A stretch of 64,000 nt of DNA, from NCBI GenBank assembly GCA_019694835.1, contig JAIBBE010000022.1:105476-169475 (forward strand), written 5' to 3'. The translations under genes were made by a program, and so were the position numbers. The notes beneath the pieces were generated by a model that was not told the origin of the DNA, did not search any database, and saw only the letters and a program-made list of their open reading frames with translations. Below are positions 8,068-17,049 of this stretch, piece after piece (within the stretch, counting starts at the first letter, position 1; every line of letters begins with the position of its first letter). Origin of the DNA: Fimbriimonadaceae bacterium. Lineage in GTDB: Bacteria; Armatimonadota; Fimbriimonadia; Fimbriimonadales; Fimbriimonadaceae.

Positions 8068-9039
8068 TCAGATTCGAATGACGAGCTTGCCTGAATTATG
8101 ACCCTCTTCAGTTCTTCGAATTGCTTCAGCCACTTGTGCTAACGGATAGCACGTCTCGATGACCGGCTTTACCTGGCCAGATTCTATTAGTTCCGCGATG
8201 TAATGCAAATCGCTCTGCCGAGGCTTCATCATGAGGTTGCACATCTTCTTGCCCCCGAACATGGACATGAACGGACCCAAGAACATCACGTCGCTCAGCT
8301 GGCGACTTGAACCCCCGGACATCACGTAGATTCCGCTTGGTTTGAGCGCTCTCTTGTAATGGGCAAGTGGATGATAGCCGTTTGCGGCATGGATAACGTC
8401 GTAACGCTTTTCGGACATCGTGAAGTCCACCTTCGTGTAGTCAATCACTTCGTCCGCCCCAAGAGCGCGGACCATGTCCAGGTTCTTCGTGCTACAAACC
8501 CCCGTCACGCGAGCGCCAAGCGCCTTGGCGATTTGGACGGCATATGACCCGATGCCGCCTGACGCGCCATTGATTAAGACTTCCTGACCCGGTTGAACCT
8601 TGCCCTTGTCTCTAAGGGCTTGAAGCGCGGTGAAGGCCGAAGTTGGGACAGCAGCCGCTTCCTCGAAAGAGAGGTTTTGTGGTTTTAGGGCAAGCGCATC
8701 TTCACGGGCGCAGACGTACTCGGCGTAACCGCCGAAGCCACTGGCGGAGAGATCGCCAAATACCTCATCGCCAGGCTTGAAACTCATGACACTCTCGCCC
8801 ACTGCCTCAACCACCCCAGCAACATCGGTCCCGAGGATGTGGTGTTTCGGCCTGAGGAGGCCAAAGCCCATGAGGCGCATTGGAAAGGGCTTGCCACGAA
8901 GAAGGTGCCAGTCACCTGCATTCACTCCGGTTGCGTGGACCTTCATGAGAACTTGGCCCGGCAACGGAGTAGGCTTTTGAACCTCCCGAAGATCCAGAAC
9001 ATCCGGCGAACCATAACGGGTGTAGACAACCGCCTTCAT
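8068..9039 (-). CDS. NAD(P)-dependent MDR oxidoreductase, quinone-reductase-like
   Basis: 323 residues from MKAVVYTRYGSPDVL. It has the GroES-like N-terminal domain (GTDVAGVVEAVGESV) and a Rossmann domain with the nucleotide loop NGASGGIGSYAVQIAK. The four-cysteine structural zinc motif of classical alcohol dehydrogenases is absent, placing it with zeta-crystallin/quinone oxidoreductases and enoyl-reductase-like members of COG0604. It probably reduces a quinone or an activated double bond with NADPH. An upstream in-frame ATG at 9057 is possible. It is divergent from the membrane protein at 9129. Confidence 0.85.
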   Translation of the reverse strand: MKAVVYTRYGSPDVLDLREVQKPTPLPGQVLMKVHATGVNAGDWHLLRGKPFPMRLMGFGLLRPKHHILGTDVAGVVEAVGESVMSFKPGDEVFGDLSASGFGGYAEYVCAREDALALKPQNLSFEEAAAVPTSAFTALQALRDKGKVQPGQEVLINGASGGIGSYAVQIAKALGARVTGVCSTKNLDMVRALGADEVIDYTKVDFTMSEKRYDVIHAANGYHPLAHYKRALKPSGIYVMSGGSSRQLSDVMFLGPFMSMFGGKKMCNLMMKPRQSDLHYIAELIESGQVKPVIETCYPLAQVAEAIRRTEEGHNSGKLVIRI

Positions 9040-9128
9040 AAGATTTGATCTTGACATAGCTCTGGGGTTTGGCGAAGCTTCAGTTAGATTCGCCGATTCG
9101 CAAGGTGCGGTGGTAGCATCTGCATGCA

Positions 9129-9545
9129 ATGGCACTCCTGGTTGGCATCATTCTTGGCTTCGTGGTCTGGATCTTCGGTCGCCTCGTCGGCCTAGACCGC
9201 GATCGGGCGTACTACGCGACGATTCTGGCGGTTGTTGCTTTGTACTACGCTCTGTTTGCGGTCATGGGTGGTTCCGTTAATGCGTTGCTACTCGAGTCGA
9301 TCGCGATTGTCGTGTTCTTCGTTCTCACGGCTCTTGGCTACCGACGCAGCCAGTGGTTTGTGGTGGCGGGATTGGTAGGGCATGGCCTCTATGATTGTGT
9401 CCACGGCTACTTAATCTCCAACCCCGGCATGCCGGTCTGGTGGCCGCCCTTTTGCTCCAGCATCGACATCACCATGGGTGGGTTACTCGCTTGGGTCATT
9501 CTCAGCAGAGAGTCGCATAAGAGGAGCGCCGGTACGTCCCCATAA
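9129..9545 (+). CDS. Small integral membrane protein, four helices
   Basis: 138 residues, four predicted membrane segments (LLVGIILGFVVWIF, YYATILAVVALYYALF, LLESIAIVVFFVLTALG, ITMGGLLAWVILS) and a conserved-looking loop (GHGLYDCVHGYLI, PVWWPPFCSSID). A TAGCAT lies at 9114-9119, nine bases before the ATG, a possible -10 element for a nearly leaderless mRNA. The family resembles unnamed membrane proteins of similar size; no function can be assigned. Confidence 0.75.
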   Translation: MALLVGIILGFVVWIFGRLVGLDRDRAYYATILAVVALYYALFAVMGGSVNALLLESIAIVVFFVLTALGYRRSQWFVVAGLVGHGLYDCVHGYLISNPGMPVWWPPFCSSIDITMGGLLAWVILSRESHKRSAGTSP

Positions 9546-9643
9546 GCGCACCGCATGGACTTTCGCCCCCGAGATTTGGAACTAGCCCAAAAGAACTCGG
9601 ACCCCTGTCGAATTCCCGCGCCGTCGTTCGACTAATGCATGAA

Positions 9644-9661
9644 GCGGGCCAGCAAGCCCGC
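9644..9661. repeat. Short GC hairpin before the YCII gene
   Basis: Arms GCGGGC and GCCCGC enclose a six-base loop, followed by CAC. In form it resembles the hairpin before ileS (GCGCGGG-loop-CCCGCGC followed by CAC), so it may be a short member of the same dispersed family. Alternatively it is a local hairpin in the 5' leader of the gene at 9682. Confidence 0.4.
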
Positions 9662-9681
9662 CACAAAAGGAGAAATTCACC

Positions 9682-10029
9682 ATGAAGTTTCTAGTCACTG
9701 CACACCTCCCTGACGATTACCAGCCGACCCCTGAGGACGCCGAACTAGGTCCCCAGATTCACGCGTTCAACGCGAAGATGGAGGCTGCTGGTGCCTTGTT
9801 CTTCGCGTGCGGCCTGATGCCAGCCAGCCTCTCAAAGGTGGCCCGTCCTGAGCCGGATGGCAACGTATTCGTCACCGACGGACCCTATCTGGAGACCAAG
9901 GAGCACATCGGAGGCTTCTACATCTTGGATGCGGCCAGCATGGAGGAGGCACTGGAGAGGGCGCGTCAGGGAGCCCTGGTTGCTCGTCGACCAATCGAGG
10001 TTCGCCAGATATTCTTCAATGAGGACTAG
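9682..10029 (+). CDS. YCII-related (DGPF) protein
   Basis: 115 residues, YCII/DGPF fold. It shows MKFLVTAHLPDDY at the N-terminus and the signature VTDGPYLETKEHIGGFYIL, the region that names the DGPF family. Members are dimeric ferredoxin-like barrels, often next to sigma factors or DinB proteins; the reaction is unproven. A strong AGGAG lies about ten bases before the ATG, so this gene is translated from a leadered mRNA, unlike many neighbours. A paralogue lies at 17050-17385. Confidence 0.88.
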   Translation: MKFLVTAHLPDDYQPTPEDAELGPQIHAFNAKMEAAGALFFACGLMPASLSKVARPEPDGNVFVTDGPYLETKEHIGGFYILDAASMEEALERARQGALVARRPIEVRQIFFNED

Positions 10030-10147
10030 GGACAGACTCAACCAGTTTGCCGTGGCCGTCGCGTCGGGATGCCGAGCCCAAACGGCGACGGCACGGACCG
10101 GGGCGTGACCTATGTGAGAAAGTCAGGACCAGACCGCGGACTCTTGG

Positions 10148-10873
10148 TCAGTGCTTTCGACCCATCGCCTCAACGAGGGCCTCATACGTCCGGCGGTAGT
10201 CCCAACCGTATGAAGAAACCAAAGTTCCTTGTCGTGGCTTGAGCCCAAACCTCAGATCGGTCCTCGCCAACCCGGCATGACTAAGCGGCAAGGAATAAGA
10301 GGTCCCGACCGAAGCATGGGCCATCACGTTTAGACCGCAATCTTCATTTGCGTTCAAGATGAACGAACCGCGCCAGTTGTTAAGCAAGGAAATGATCCCG
10401 TAGTTCAGCTGCGTAAGGGCATCGTTGAAGATCGTTGAACCCTGAATCTGGACCCGCGCCATGAACTGAGAGCCATATCCTCCGATAGCGTAACGATTCG
10501 ACACGACGACATCGACAATCACGGGTCCGGTCGTGCCGACAATTCTGATGGTGTCGCTTAGCGTGGAGGTGCCTAGGATGTGCGATTCGAATGGCCACGA
10601 CCACATGCACTGCACGTCTGCTCTGACCTCTGATGGAAATGTGTACACCTTGCCTTCGACCCCGCGGTCGATTGATCCCCATTGATAGTCGATCCAAGTA
10701 TTGGGGCCTGGTGGCGCCGTCATTTGAAAACTAAAGGGCGCTAACGCATATCCACCCCGATAGTCGAGAATGTGCCCTCCCATTTGCGAAGTCAGCTGCG
10801 CCGAACAAATCGTCGAGGCGACGCATAACAGGCCCGCAATCGATGCCTTGGCCCTGCAAGTTTGAAACCTCAT
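10148..10873 (-). CDS. Secreted hypothetical protein
   Basis: 241 residues with a signal peptide (MRFQTCRAKASIAGLLCVASTICSAQ). The mature part is rich in G, Y, S and aromatic residues (GGHILDYRGGYALAPFSF), suggesting an extracellular beta-rich domain. I know no family for it. The start at 10873 is fixed by GGAGG six bases upstream; the codon at 10891 is not preferred. Confidence 0.6.
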   Translation of the reverse strand: MRFQTCRAKASIAGLLCVASTICSAQLTSQMGGHILDYRGGYALAPFSFQMTAPPGPNTWIDYQWGSIDRGVEGKVYTFPSEVRADVQCMWSWPFESHILGTSTLSDTIRIVGTTGPVIVDVVVSNRYAIGGYGSQFMARVQIQGSTIFNDALTQLNYGIISLLNNWRGSFILNANEDCGLNVMAHASVGTSYSLPLSHAGLARTDLRFGLKPRQGTLVSSYGWDYRRTYEALVEAMGRKH

Positions 10874-11034
10874 CTTATCCCTCCGCTGCATTCAGGTCCG
10901 AGCAAAAGCTCGGGAAAGAACCCACGTCTTGGACCTTACCTGGAACGCTCATGCCGAAACTACTGTAACTCGCAACTAATCTTTGGTTTGTACTCTTCAG
11001 GTAAGGCAGACCACCAGGCGACGAATCGGTACGG

Positions 11035-11346
11035 GTGACGGGGCGTCTCATTAAAGGCCTTAAGGAGTCCGAGGACGGCTCAGAAGTCGAAGAACGGATC
11101 CGCGTCCGCACGAAAGACAGCCCGGAGCACAGGACCACTAAATACGGCACGTTCTTTATTCGAAAACTTGGGGCGTATGTGGACTGGACTGCGACGAAGG
11201 CAACGCGCGACTCATTCACTGGAGAAATCCGTTTCTATCACCACTCTGCGGTCATCCCCGACGACCTCGCTCCCTCCTATGTGTTCTCACTGATCTACGT
11301 CAACGGCGTGCTGAAGGAGAAGGGCTACGGGCATTTGCCGGGGTGA
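11035..11346 (+). CDS. Hypothetical protein
   Basis: 103 residues from a GTG. The sequence reads as protein-like throughout (FFIRKLGAYVDWTATKAT, YVFSLIYVNGVLKEKGYGHL), but I recognise no domain. The frame is closed by a stop at 11002, so the start can only be this GTG or a rarer codon shortly before it. A longer hypothetical frame on the opposite strand is judged a shadow. Confidence 0.45.
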   Translation: MTGRLIKGLKESEDGSEVEERIRVRTKDSPEHRTTKYGTFFIRKLGAYVDWTATKATRDSFTGEIRFYHHSAVIPDDLAPSYVFSLIYVNGVLKEKGYGHLPG

Positions 11347-11409
11347 TGTTGTCAAAGAAGGTTTGCTTTCTGACCTCGTCGGGATATACTCGGGATCGTT
11401 GGAGGCCAC

Positions 11410-11919
11410 ATGAAAACTGTCACGCTCACTTCCCTTTTGTTCGCACTCATGGTTCCCGCTGCGTCGATCGGAACTCCGGACGACGCCGGGAAGCAGGCCT
11501 TTACCAAGATGAAGACCCTCGTCGGCAAGTGGACGGGGACGATGGGGGAGGGGGCGGACGCGATGCCAGCGACCGTCGAGTATCGGCTCACCGGAAGCAA
11601 CACTGCCTTGGTCGAAACGCTCGGTCCAGGGTCGCCCTTTGAGATGGTCAGCGTCTACCACATGGACGGGGACAGCCTGGTCATGACCCACTACTGCGGC
11701 GCGGGGAATCAGCCGTTCATGAAATTCAAGCCCGGGAAGGACGCGAATGTCGTGTTCTTCGACTTCGTGAGAGGCTCGAACATGAAGCCAACCGACATGC
11801 ACATGCACCGCGTTACGTTCACCTTCGACGGCCCCGACCACGTCGTGAGCGAGTGGCAGACTTTCAAGGACGGCAAACCGGGTGAGTCGGCAAAGTTCGA
11901 TTTTCGTCGTGTGAAGTGA
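11410..11919 (+). CDS. Secreted DUF1579-like protein
   Basis: 169 residues with a signal peptide (MKTVTLTSLLFALMVPAASIG). The mature protein starts with KMKTLVGKWTGTMGEG and continues with EYRLTGSNTALVETL and DGDSLVMTHYC, the order seen in DUF1579/lipocalin-like beta-barrels. It is probably an exported small-molecule binder. GGAGG lies four bases before the ATG, and a TATACT at 11385-11390 could be its -10 element with a short leader. Confidence 0.72.
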   Translation: MKTVTLTSLLFALMVPAASIGTPDDAGKQAFTKMKTLVGKWTGTMGEGADAMPATVEYRLTGSNTALVETLGPGSPFEMVSVYHMDGDSLVMTHYCGAGNQPFMKFKPGKDANVVFFDFVRGSNMKPTDMHMHRVTFTFDGPDHVVSEWQTFKDGKPGESAKFDFRRVK

Positions 11920-11959
11920 CTTGAGGTCTGGAAGGGGGAGGTCGATTACAATTAGCATC

Positions 11960-12373
11960 ATGGAAGTGATCCCAAAGCTGCAAGCATGTCTGGACGACGA
12001 ACGACCTGATCTCGCCGTCTCCGAGTGGCTCACGTACTTTTGGAATCACTCGCCCCAAACGGTGTCTTCCAACACATTCATGTCCGCCTACCTGACCGAT
12101 CAGTTTCTCCAGATCGTGAACATGGATGGCTTGGCGAGCTTCTTTGAGCTGGGTGAAAATGAGGTTCAGCACACGATCAGCGGCTTGACGGCGATGGGTC
12201 TAGATGATATTGTTGCAGCGATTGAAAAATCGAAGTCCCTCGATGAATCGAGTGCAGAATTCGAAGCGAACCAGCAGAAACTGATGCTGGCGTCGGGAGA
12301 GATTGAGCAGGCGACCCACCGTTACATTCGTGCCAATCTAGCCGAGTTTGAAGCGTTTGAGAACTGTCAGTGA
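11960..12373 (+). CDS. DUF4375-like small acidic protein
   Basis: 137 residues, acidic, helical. Features such as NTFMSAYLTDQFLQIVNMDGLASFFE and a C-terminal AEFEAFENC resemble the DUF4375 (DMP19-like) family, whose role is unsettled. TACAAT at 11947-11952 lies seven bases before the ATG, so I take this ATG as a leaderless start rather than a codon further upstream. Confidence 0.6.
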   Translation: MEVIPKLQACLDDERPDLAVSEWLTYFWNHSPQTVSSNTFMSAYLTDQFLQIVNMDGLASFFELGENEVQHTISGLTAMGLDDIVAAIEKSKSLDESSAEFEANQQKLMLASGEIEQATHRYIRANLAEFEAFENCQ

Positions 12374-12413
12374 GGCTTTCTGGGGAGCGCCCTTGGCTGG
12401 ACTTCAAGCCGAG

Positions 12414-12698
12414 CTACCCGTTGGTCGAGCCCTTGCCCCGGAGGAACTTGCCCGCAATCGTCCAGACCACAACGAGACACATCAACCCAAGGAAGAGGCT
12501 GGTCATGTCACCTTTTGACGTACCGCAATCGCCCTTGTAAGAGCTCATCGTCCAACTCGGGTGAACGAGAAGCAGTGCGGAGAGGAATCCAGCAGTCCAC
12601 AGTGACACTTTTCGGATAACCAGCAGAGCGGCGGCGATCACGACCACCGCAAGGTGAATGCGCGCACTCATGGCGCTCACTTCCTCTTGTGTCCGCAT
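12414..12698 (-). CDS. Small membrane protein
   Basis: 94 residues with three hydrophobic segments (IHLAVVVIAAALLVI, LWTAGFLSALLLV, LFLGLMCLVVVWTIAG) and a short loop SSYKGDCGTSKGD. No known family. The ATG at 12698 shares a base with the stop codon of a short upstream frame (TGATG), which supports this start by translational coupling; longer in-frame starts exist at 12791 and 12818. Confidence 0.5.
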   Translation of the reverse strand: MRTQEEVSAMSARIHLAVVVIAAALLVIRKVSLWTAGFLSALLLVHPSWTMSSYKGDCGTSKGDMTSLFLGLMCLVVVWTIAGKFLRGKGSTNG

Positions 12699-12784
12699 CA
12701 CGTCTTGTACGTTGGGCCGCTGCAGGCCATCGCTTGCGCGGCCAGAAGCGCCTCGCCAAGGATCATCAGCAACCGCCGTCGCAT
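12698..12784 (-). CDS. 28-codon leader-like ORF with lipoprotein-like signal
   Basis: A 28-residue frame, MRRRLLMILG at the start and AMACSGPTYKT at the end: a basic N-terminus, a hydrophobic core and a cysteine in a lipobox-like setting. A perfect TATAAT (12795-12790) lies five bases before the ATG. The stop overlaps the start of the membrane protein gene. It may be a leader peptide that couples translation, or a tiny lipoprotein. Chance cannot be excluded at this length. Confidence 0.35.
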   Translation of the reverse strand: MRRRLLMILGEALLAAQAMACSGPTYKT

Positions 12785-12965
12785 GCCCCATTATAGGGCA
12801 ACTGGGTAAACAAGACAATGTCTCTCGTACGGCTGAGGTCGCAAATGGTCTTTCACTGGCGTATTGGCAAATTGAGAGAGCTATGAGCGTACTAGGGTGA
12901 GGTCGGGCAGTATTTCAATGTTCAATGGTGTCGAGTCGCACAAGTGATGGGCGGAAAAGGAAGCC

Positions 12966-13949
12966 GTGAGTCAAGTTAGGACAAAAGCGGGCGTGGCTCT
13001 TCTCCTCGTCACCTGCGGCGGATTCATGGGGTTCGCCTTTGTCTTTCTGCGTGGCTGTGCCCAAAAGCACACGAGACCGGTCGGTCATGGCAACGTCACC
13101 TTCGACGTTTCTCAAGATGGTTCGAAGGTCGTCTTTGCCGCACCGGGCAGAGGTGGTCGAGATCTTTACCTGCTCGATATCGCTTCAAACGAGATTCAAG
13201 CGCTAACCAGCAGTCCCGAGTATGAGCTCATGCCTGCACTCTCTCCGGATGGACAACGCGTCGCCTTTACGCGAGGCAAAGATGGTGTCCGCGCCGATCA
13301 GCTTTGCCTGATGGATTTGTCGTCGAGATCCATCAAGCAATTGACCGACGCTGACGAGAACATCACTTCGCCAACGTTTACCCAAGACGGGAAGAGCATC
13401 GTGTTTGCCCTCGAATCTCACTACCGTTGGGGTGGGCTGGCATCGAGTTGGAACGAGTGCGGGGCTTTGGCGATTATGGACCTCCGGACAGGGGAGCGAA
13501 GAGTTCTCATGGAGGAGAAGCGCCGTGCTTCTGACCCTATGATCTCCAATGACGGCAAATGGTTGGCTTGGTCTGAATCGCAGGGGATATGCATCGCGCC
13601 CATGAGCCTGCCCCTTAACTACCGGGTCGTCTTGCCCGCAGGGAGCAGTCCAGCGTTTAATTCGGATGGCAAAATGCTCGCGTTCTTAACAGGAACTTAC
13701 AGTCCTGATGTTCATGTCGAATTGGCTCCGATTAGCGGCACCAAGGCGTCGATTGTGCCCAATACTTACGGGGCTAAGCAAGTGCAATTCCTGCCAAACG
13801 GTCGCATGCTCGTTCTCCTTGAGTCATGGCGAAGTGGCGGATTTGGCGTGCCAACACGCGGATTGTGGGAGACGGCTATTGACGGCACAAATCGGCGCGA
13901 AGTGATCTCTGAAGCCAGGATGGCTGCCCCGTTTGGGAACGGGAGGTGA
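12966..13949 (+). CDS. TolB/PD40-like beta-propeller protein, membrane-anchored
   Basis: 327 residues. A hydrophobic anchor near the N-terminus (GVALLLVTCGGFMGFAFVFL) is followed by PD40-type repeats (SQDGSKVVFAAPGRGGRDLYLLDI, SPDGQRVAFTRG, TQDGKSIVFALE, SNDGKWLAWSE, NSDGKMLAFLTG). This is a six-bladed propeller of the TolB C-terminal type. It probably binds protein or peptide outside the membrane. The start is GTG, with AAGGAAG a few bases upstream. Confidence 0.75.
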   Translation: MSQVRTKAGVALLLVTCGGFMGFAFVFLRGCAQKHTRPVGHGNVTFDVSQDGSKVVFAAPGRGGRDLYLLDIASNEIQALTSSPEYELMPALSPDGQRVAFTRGKDGVRADQLCLMDLSSRSIKQLTDADENITSPTFTQDGKSIVFALESHYRWGGLASSWNECGALAIMDLRTGERRVLMEEKRRASDPMISNDGKWLAWSESQGICIAPMSLPLNYRVVLPAGSSPAFNSDGKMLAFLTGTYSPDVHVELAPISGTKASIVPNTYGAKQVQFLPNGRMLVLLESWRSGGFGVPTRGLWETAIDGTNRREVISEARMAAPFGNGR

Positions 13950-13982
13950 AGGGCTTGGAGGACTCAAGCGTATAATCTAGTG

Positions 13983-14183
13983 GTGAGCAACGTCAACGAG
14001 ATCGAAGCGGCGATTCGCAAACTACCTCCTGAGAGCCTTGCAGAACTTCGGGCTTGGTTTGCCGTGTTCGATGCCGAAGTGTGGGATCGCCAGTTTGAGA
14101 GCGACGTTGCGGCAGGTAGGCTGGACAAACTTGCGGAGGAAGCGCTCACGGATTTCCGCGAAGGTCGCTGCAAGGAACTGTGA
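13983..14183 (+). CDS. Antitoxin-like partner of a RelE/ParE toxin
   Basis: 66 residues, helical and acidic (EIEAAIRKLPPESLAELRAWF), of the kind found before RelE/ParE toxins. A TATAAT at 13971-13976 lies six bases before this GTG, so a leaderless mRNA is likely and this start is preferred to the GTG three bases earlier. Its stop overlaps the toxin start (GTGA), giving strict coupling. The family usually neutralises the toxin by binding; autoregulation is likely but no clear operator is visible. Confidence 0.75.
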   Translation: MSNVNEIEAAIRKLPPESLAELRAWFAVFDAEVWDRQFESDVAAGRLDKLAEEALTDFREGRCKEL

Positions 14184-14431
14184 CGCATCGGGCCTCGCCG
14201 CGATTCTGGGAGCTCTACAATCGCATGCCCCCTGATGCAAGAACATTGGCTGATCGCTGCTATGACCTGCTCAGGAGTGATCCCCGCCATCCATCGCTTC
14301 ACTTCAAGAAGACAGGCCGGTTTTGGTCGGTCCGCATCGGGTTACATTTTCGCGCTCTGGCGATTGAAGAAGGCACCAGCTTCGTGTGGTTCTGGATTGG
14401 TACCCACGCCGAGTACGATCGTCTCGTCTAA
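14180..14431 (+). CDS. RelE/ParE-type toxin
   Basis: 83 residues, compact and basic. The pattern FWELYNRMPPDARTLADRCYDLLRSDP, followed by FWSVRIGLHFRALAI and FVWFWIGTHAEYDRLV, matches the RelE/ParE/HigB fold, including the arginine of the SVRIGLHFRAL strand and the terminal H-x-x-Y-D. Members cleave ribosome-bound mRNA or poison gyrase; which one cannot be told here. It starts at a GTG overlapping the antitoxin stop by four bases. Confidence 0.85.
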   Translation: MTHRASPRFWELYNRMPPDARTLADRCYDLLRSDPRHPSLHFKKTGRFWSVRIGLHFRALAIEEGTSFVWFWIGTHAEYDRLV

Positions 14432-14482
14432 GTGGCGACTTGGAGCCTCGCCAATAGGGGGCACTCAACGTATACTATTCCT

Positions 14483-15415
14483 ATGCCGTTGACCGTCCTC
14501 GCCTCAATCCTCCTTTCCAGCGCGGGCCTCCAGACCTTTCAGGTCGTACCGAGCGCGACCGACCCGAGGATCAAAGAGTTCGACAGCCCGCACGTGATCA
14601 CCGTGAGCACGACGGCAAAGCCGAACAACCAACTTCTCCTCTTCATCCCAGGCACGAACGGCAAGCCGGGGCGGGTGTCGAAGTTCAGCAACATTGCGGC
14701 GGAGCAGGGATTCCAGGTGATCAATCTGATGTACCCCGACACGACTCCGGCAACCATGGCCGCGAAATCGACAGATCCCAATGCGTTCATAAACTTCCGA
14801 CGCGAGATTATCGAGGGCAAAGATCTGTCGACGTACGTCAGCGTCGACCGCACCAACTGCATCGAGAACCGGCTCATCAAGCTTCTGCAGTACCTAACCA
14901 CGAAGCGGCCGAATGAGAACTGGGGGCAGTATCTGACTTCGAGCGGCGATATTGATTGGTCAAAGTTCGTCGTTTCCGGATTGTCGCAAGGTGCGGGCCA
15001 TGCGTGCGTCATCGCCCTCTTGCACAAAGTCTCTCGGGCGGTGATGTTCGGCGGCCCGAAGGACTACGATCGTGCCACGAATTCGCCAGCGAGCTACTAC
15101 ACGATGCAATCCGCAACGCCGAAGAACTTGATGTTCACCTTTAACAACATGCAGGACAAGCAAGGCTGCGACTATCAGGAGCAGATTCAGAACTGTACGT
15201 CGCTCGGCCTGATTGCCTTGGCTCCGTTCGCCGATGTGGACAAGGTGAAACGGCCGTTCAACAAGTCGCACGTGCTGTTCACCAATTGGCCCGGAACACC
15301 CGTGACTTCGGTCAAGGCCCACACCTCAGTCATCCAGGATGCAGTGACGCCAACGGATAAGTCCGGCAAGCCCATCTTCCAGCCCGTGTGGATGTATATG
15401 CTGACCCACAAGTAG
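14483..15415 (+). CDS. Secreted alpha/beta hydrolase, BPSS1187-like
   Basis: 310 residues with a short signal (MPLTVLASILLSSAG). LLLFIPGTNG supplies the oxyanion strand and VVSGLSQGAGHACVIALL holds the nucleophile elbow GLSQG. Nearby HVLFTNWPGTPVTSVKAH could provide the histidine. Length and order resemble the BPSS1187 hydrolase family. It is probably an extracytoplasmic esterase of unknown substrate. TATACT at 14471-14476 lies six bases before this ATG, so the start 51 bases upstream is rejected. Confidence 0.72.
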   Translation: MPLTVLASILLSSAGLQTFQVVPSATDPRIKEFDSPHVITVSTTAKPNNQLLLFIPGTNGKPGRVSKFSNIAAEQGFQVINLMYPDTTPATMAAKSTDPNAFINFRREIIEGKDLSTYVSVDRTNCIENRLIKLLQYLTTKRPNENWGQYLTSSGDIDWSKFVVSGLSQGAGHACVIALLHKVSRAVMFGGPKDYDRATNSPASYYTMQSATPKNLMFTFNNMQDKQGCDYQEQIQNCTSLGLIALAPFADVDKVKRPFNKSHVLFTNWPGTPVTSVKAHTSVIQDAVTPTDKSGKPIFQPVWMYMLTHK

Positions 15416-15449
15416 GGTTCCGATTCCTCGGCCTATACTCTGTGAAGCC

Positions 15450-17048
15450 ATGATGCCATTCGCCGCCCTGCCGCTCCTCCTCGCCATTCAAACTCCACCC
15501 GTCGCCAAACCGATATCTGGCGGAGCCTTGAAGCTGGAGCAAGCCGCCTATGACGTGCTTTCCTACGACATCGCGATTCAGGTCGATCCGGTGAATAAGA
15601 CGATCAAAGGGACCACGATCATGGATGCGAAGACGGTGATCCCGACGGCGAGCATCTTGCTCGACTTGGACGATCCCTACACCGTTACGAAGGTCACGGA
15701 CGGCAAGATCCCCCTGCGGTTTGATCGGCAGGGCAACACGCTCCGGGTTTACTTCCCGCTTTCGAGTCAACCCGGAGATCCAATCCACACTGAAGTCACT
15801 TACGAGGGTCAGCCGCGAGTGGCCAAGAACGCCCCTTGGGATGGCGGAATTATGTGGGCGAAGACCCCAAGCGGAGCAGATTGGGTTTCGGTCGCGCTTC
15901 AGGGTGCTGGCGCCGATCTTCTCTTCCCATGCAAGGATCATCCGTCCGACCGTCCCAATCACGCCACCATGCGCCTCACCGTCCCCGACCCACTCATCGC
16001 AGTCGGTCCTGGAAAACTCCAGAAGACCGTTAACAACGCCAATAAGACTTCCACTTTCACGTGGTTCATGCCGCTCCCCATCAATAACTATTCGCTTGTC
16101 TTCAATGCTGCGCCCTATGTGCTGGTCAAGGATTCACAGAGATCGGTAGCGGGTCAGACGATACCGATCCACTTCTACGTTCTTCCCGAAAACAAGGACA
16201 AAGCGCCGAAGCTGATCGAAGAGCAGAAGAAATATCTCGCCTTCATGGAGAAATACTGCGGACCGTTTCCGTTTCGAACCGTGAAGTGTGGAATCGTCGA
16301 GTCGCCGCATCTCGGCATGGAGCACTCGACCGCTATTGCTTACGGCAACAAGTATCGCTTCAATCCCGACGGTCTCGATTGGCTGCTCCTCCACGAGTTT
16401 GGACATGAGTGGTGGGCCAATCTCGTTTCGAACGTCGACTGGCGGGATATGTGGATTCACGAGGGATTCCAAAGCTTCATGGACACGCTCTACATCGGGC
16501 AACTTCGCGGCCAGCCGGCCTACTTCGCGGCGATGAAGAACCGCAAACGCAATGTCCGGAACTTAGCACCGGTTGCCCCGCGAGAAGAGACGTCGAGTGC
16601 CGCGTACGGGGGTGACATGTATGACAAAGGTGCGCTCACCCTCCACGCCTTGCGCTACTTGATCGGTGACGATGCGTTCTTTCGTTCCATTCGTCGGATG
16701 GCGTATCCCACACCCGAATCCGAGAAGTGGACGGATGGTCGAGCGCTCCGCTCCGTGACCACCGAAGACTTCGTGAATATCGCTTCATCCGAAGCCAAGC
16801 AGGATCTGCGCTGGTTTTTCGAGGTTTACCTGAGAAGGGCTAAACTCCCGGTCCTTAAGTCCGAGGTTGAGAGTGGCGTGCTAAAGCTCGAGTGGGTTGC
16901 TCCAGACGGTCTTCCGTTTCCCATGCCGATCGATGTCGTGGTCGATGGCAAGACCGTCAGAGTCCCGATGATCCGCGGGAGCGGCTCGGTCAGTTACACG
17001 GGAGACGCCCCCACGATCGACCCGAACGGCTGGGTCCTTAGGCAGTAG
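15450..17048 (+). CDS. M1-family zinc metallopeptidase (secreted)
   Basis: 532 residues. An export signal precedes an aminopeptidase-N-like beta domain (YDVLSYDIAIQVDPVNKTIKG). The catalytic domain carries GMEHSTAIAYG (the GAMEN-like exopeptidase loop, here GMEHS) and HEFGHEWW followed by the third ligand in IHEGF, the HExxH-x18-E signature, with the first histidine near residue 315. It lacks the long C-terminal helical domain of classical members. It should release N-terminal residues from peptides outside the cytoplasm. TATACT lies ten bases before the ATG. Confidence 0.88.
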   Translation: MMPFAALPLLLAIQTPPVAKPISGGALKLEQAAYDVLSYDIAIQVDPVNKTIKGTTIMDAKTVIPTASILLDLDDPYTVTKVTDGKIPLRFDRQGNTLRVYFPLSSQPGDPIHTEVTYEGQPRVAKNAPWDGGIMWAKTPSGADWVSVALQGAGADLLFPCKDHPSDRPNHATMRLTVPDPLIAVGPGKLQKTVNNANKTSTFTWFMPLPINNYSLVFNAAPYVLVKDSQRSVAGQTIPIHFYVLPENKDKAPKLIEEQKKYLAFMEKYCGPFPFRTVKCGIVESPHLGMEHSTAIAYGNKYRFNPDGLDWLLLHEFGHEWWANLVSNVDWRDMWIHEGFQSFMDTLYIGQLRGQPAYFAAMKNRKRNVRNLAPVAPREETSSAAYGGDMYDKGALTLHALRYLIGDDAFFRSIRRMAYPTPESEKWTDGRALRSVTTEDFVNIASSEAKQDLRWFFEVYLRRAKLPVLKSEVESGVLKLEWVAPDGLPFPMPIDVVVDGKTVRVPMIRGSGSVSYTGDAPTIDPNGWVLRQ

Positions 17049-17049
17049 G

